From Penicillium oxalicum (Eukaryota; Ascomycota; Eurotiomycetes; Eurotiales; Aspergillaceae), in the NCBI RefSeq assembly GCF_001723175.1, contig NC_064651.1, forward strand, positions 3,968,001 through 4,032,000: a stretch of 64,000 nt of DNA, in the 5' to 3' direction. The notes below the pieces were generated by a model. It was not told where the DNA came from, made no database searches, and saw only the letters and a list, made by a program, of their open reading frames with translations. The translations under genes and the position numbers were made by a program. Of this stretch, positions 63,435 through 64,000 are shown piece by piece; positions within the stretch are counted from its first letter, which is position 1; each line of letters starts with the position of its first letter.

Positions 63435-64000
63435 ATGTCGGTCGCGACCATGCTTCAACCAGCCTCGAGAATGTCTCGAGCCTCCTCTTCCTCGTCCTCC
63501 TCATTTCAGCCCGTCGCCCGACAAAACACCATGTCCTCGCACGACACGCGGTCCATCCGCCAATCCAAGCGGATGTCCGTGACTGCGCTTTACCTTTCCA
63601 TGTCCGCGAAAGATCGAGACTTGGAGATCTCCGATGACCTAGCCCGAGGTATGTGGAGGGAAGACCTTCAAAGCGGACAGTGAGCGCTCGCGGGCGCCGC
63701 AGCAGGGGAGACAAAGCTGACAGGCAGGATACATGTAGCCCAGAAATATCTCCGTGAGCTCAAGTCCAAAATTTCGTCACAGTCCAAGAAGAACTTCGTC
63801 CTGGAGAAGGATGTGCGGTATCTGGATTCGCGCATTGCCCTGCTGATTCAGAATCGCATGGCACTGGAAGAGGTAAGCGATTCGGTCCGCATGATGTTCC
63901 TCCGAGGGATCGCCCTCGCCGAAGAGTCCCCAATCCTTGATCGCTATGGACAGAGGCATGCTCATTTGACTTGTTCCCGAATAGCAAAATGAAGTCGCCA
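63435..64000 (+). CDS. gapA: Ras GTPase-activating protein, IQGAP-related (5' end only)
   Basis: Only the start of the gene is in the window. Exons 63435-63648, 63739-63872 and 63985 to the edge (introns 63649-63738 and 63873-63984, GT-AG), about 120 residues. Start ATG has a good context (CACCATG). The N-terminus is a Ser-rich polar stretch ([19 protein letters not shown]). Then [39 protein letters not shown] and [16 protein letters not shown] form a helical conserved block that I remember from fungal IQGAP-like RasGAPs such as S. pombe Gap1/Sar1 and Aspergillus gapA. The GAP domain itself would lie beyond the window, so the call is from this N-terminal block alone. Such proteins switch off Ras at the plasma membrane and control polarity and conidiation. 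Confidence 0.6.

Overview
The window looks like nuclear DNA of a filamentous ascomycete in the Aspergillus/Penicillium group (Aspergillaceae). Genes are split by short GT-AG introns, mostly 60-175 bp, and have CT-rich leaders. The left end carries the alpha-1,3-glucan synthase / GPI-anchored amylase / intracellular amylase cluster known from Aspergillus (agsB-amyD-amyG in A. nidulans). All products were inferred by reading the sequence and comparing it with remembered families; no database search was run. The species cannot be named from this alone.

Layout, left to right. (1) 1-17.9 kb: cell-wall alpha-glucan cluster. It holds the 5' part of an alpha-1,3-glucan synthase gene (minus strand, running off the left edge), a 6 kb gene-free divergent region, a GPI-anchored amylase-like transglycosylase (amyD type) and an intracellular alpha-amylase (amyG type). 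(2) 22-23 kb: a small secreted Ser/Thr-rich, GPI-anchored KRE9/KNH1-like protein. (3) 27-28.9 kb: a secreted phosphoesterase of the phospholipase C/acid phosphatase family. (4) 30.7-36.8 kb: a CCC1-type vacuolar iron transporter, a peroxisomal MAO-N-like amine oxidase (C-terminal SRL) and a divergently transcribed Zn2Cys6 transcription factor. (5) 37.2-37.9 kb: a broken protein-kinase-like pseudogene, followed by about 8.5 kb without a recognisable gene. (6) 46.5-56.3 kb: lipid genes and others, namely inositol-phosphorylceramide synthase (AUR1), phospholipid:diacylglycerol acyltransferase (LRO1), the NatC catalytic subunit (MAK3) and a membrane protein resembling lipid-droplet LDO/promethin proteins. 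(7) 56.3-63.4 kb is again without a recognisable gene. The right edge holds the first exons of a probable RasGAP/IQGAP-like gene.

How the genes fit together. The left cluster forms one wall pathway. AmyG is thought to make or trim the alpha-1,4-glucan primer inside the cell, the synthase makes alpha-1,3-glucan at the plasma membrane, and AmyD acts on the polymer outside. The KRE9-like protein is also a wall-type protein. In the right half, LRO1 and the possible LDO-like protein both point to triacylglycerol and lipid-droplet biology, and AUR1 to sphingolipid synthesis. These are otherwise housekeeping genes, and their proximity may be chance.

No clearly new system was found. The points most worth a second look are a 21-bp-arm near-perfect palindrome inside the last amyG intron, two consecutive micro-exons in amyG that carry the catalytic Asp motif, loss of two conserved His positions in the amyD product, an in-frame, stop-free 75-nt intron in MAK3, the kinase pseudogene, the head-to-head amine oxidase/regulator pair, and the long gene-free stretches.
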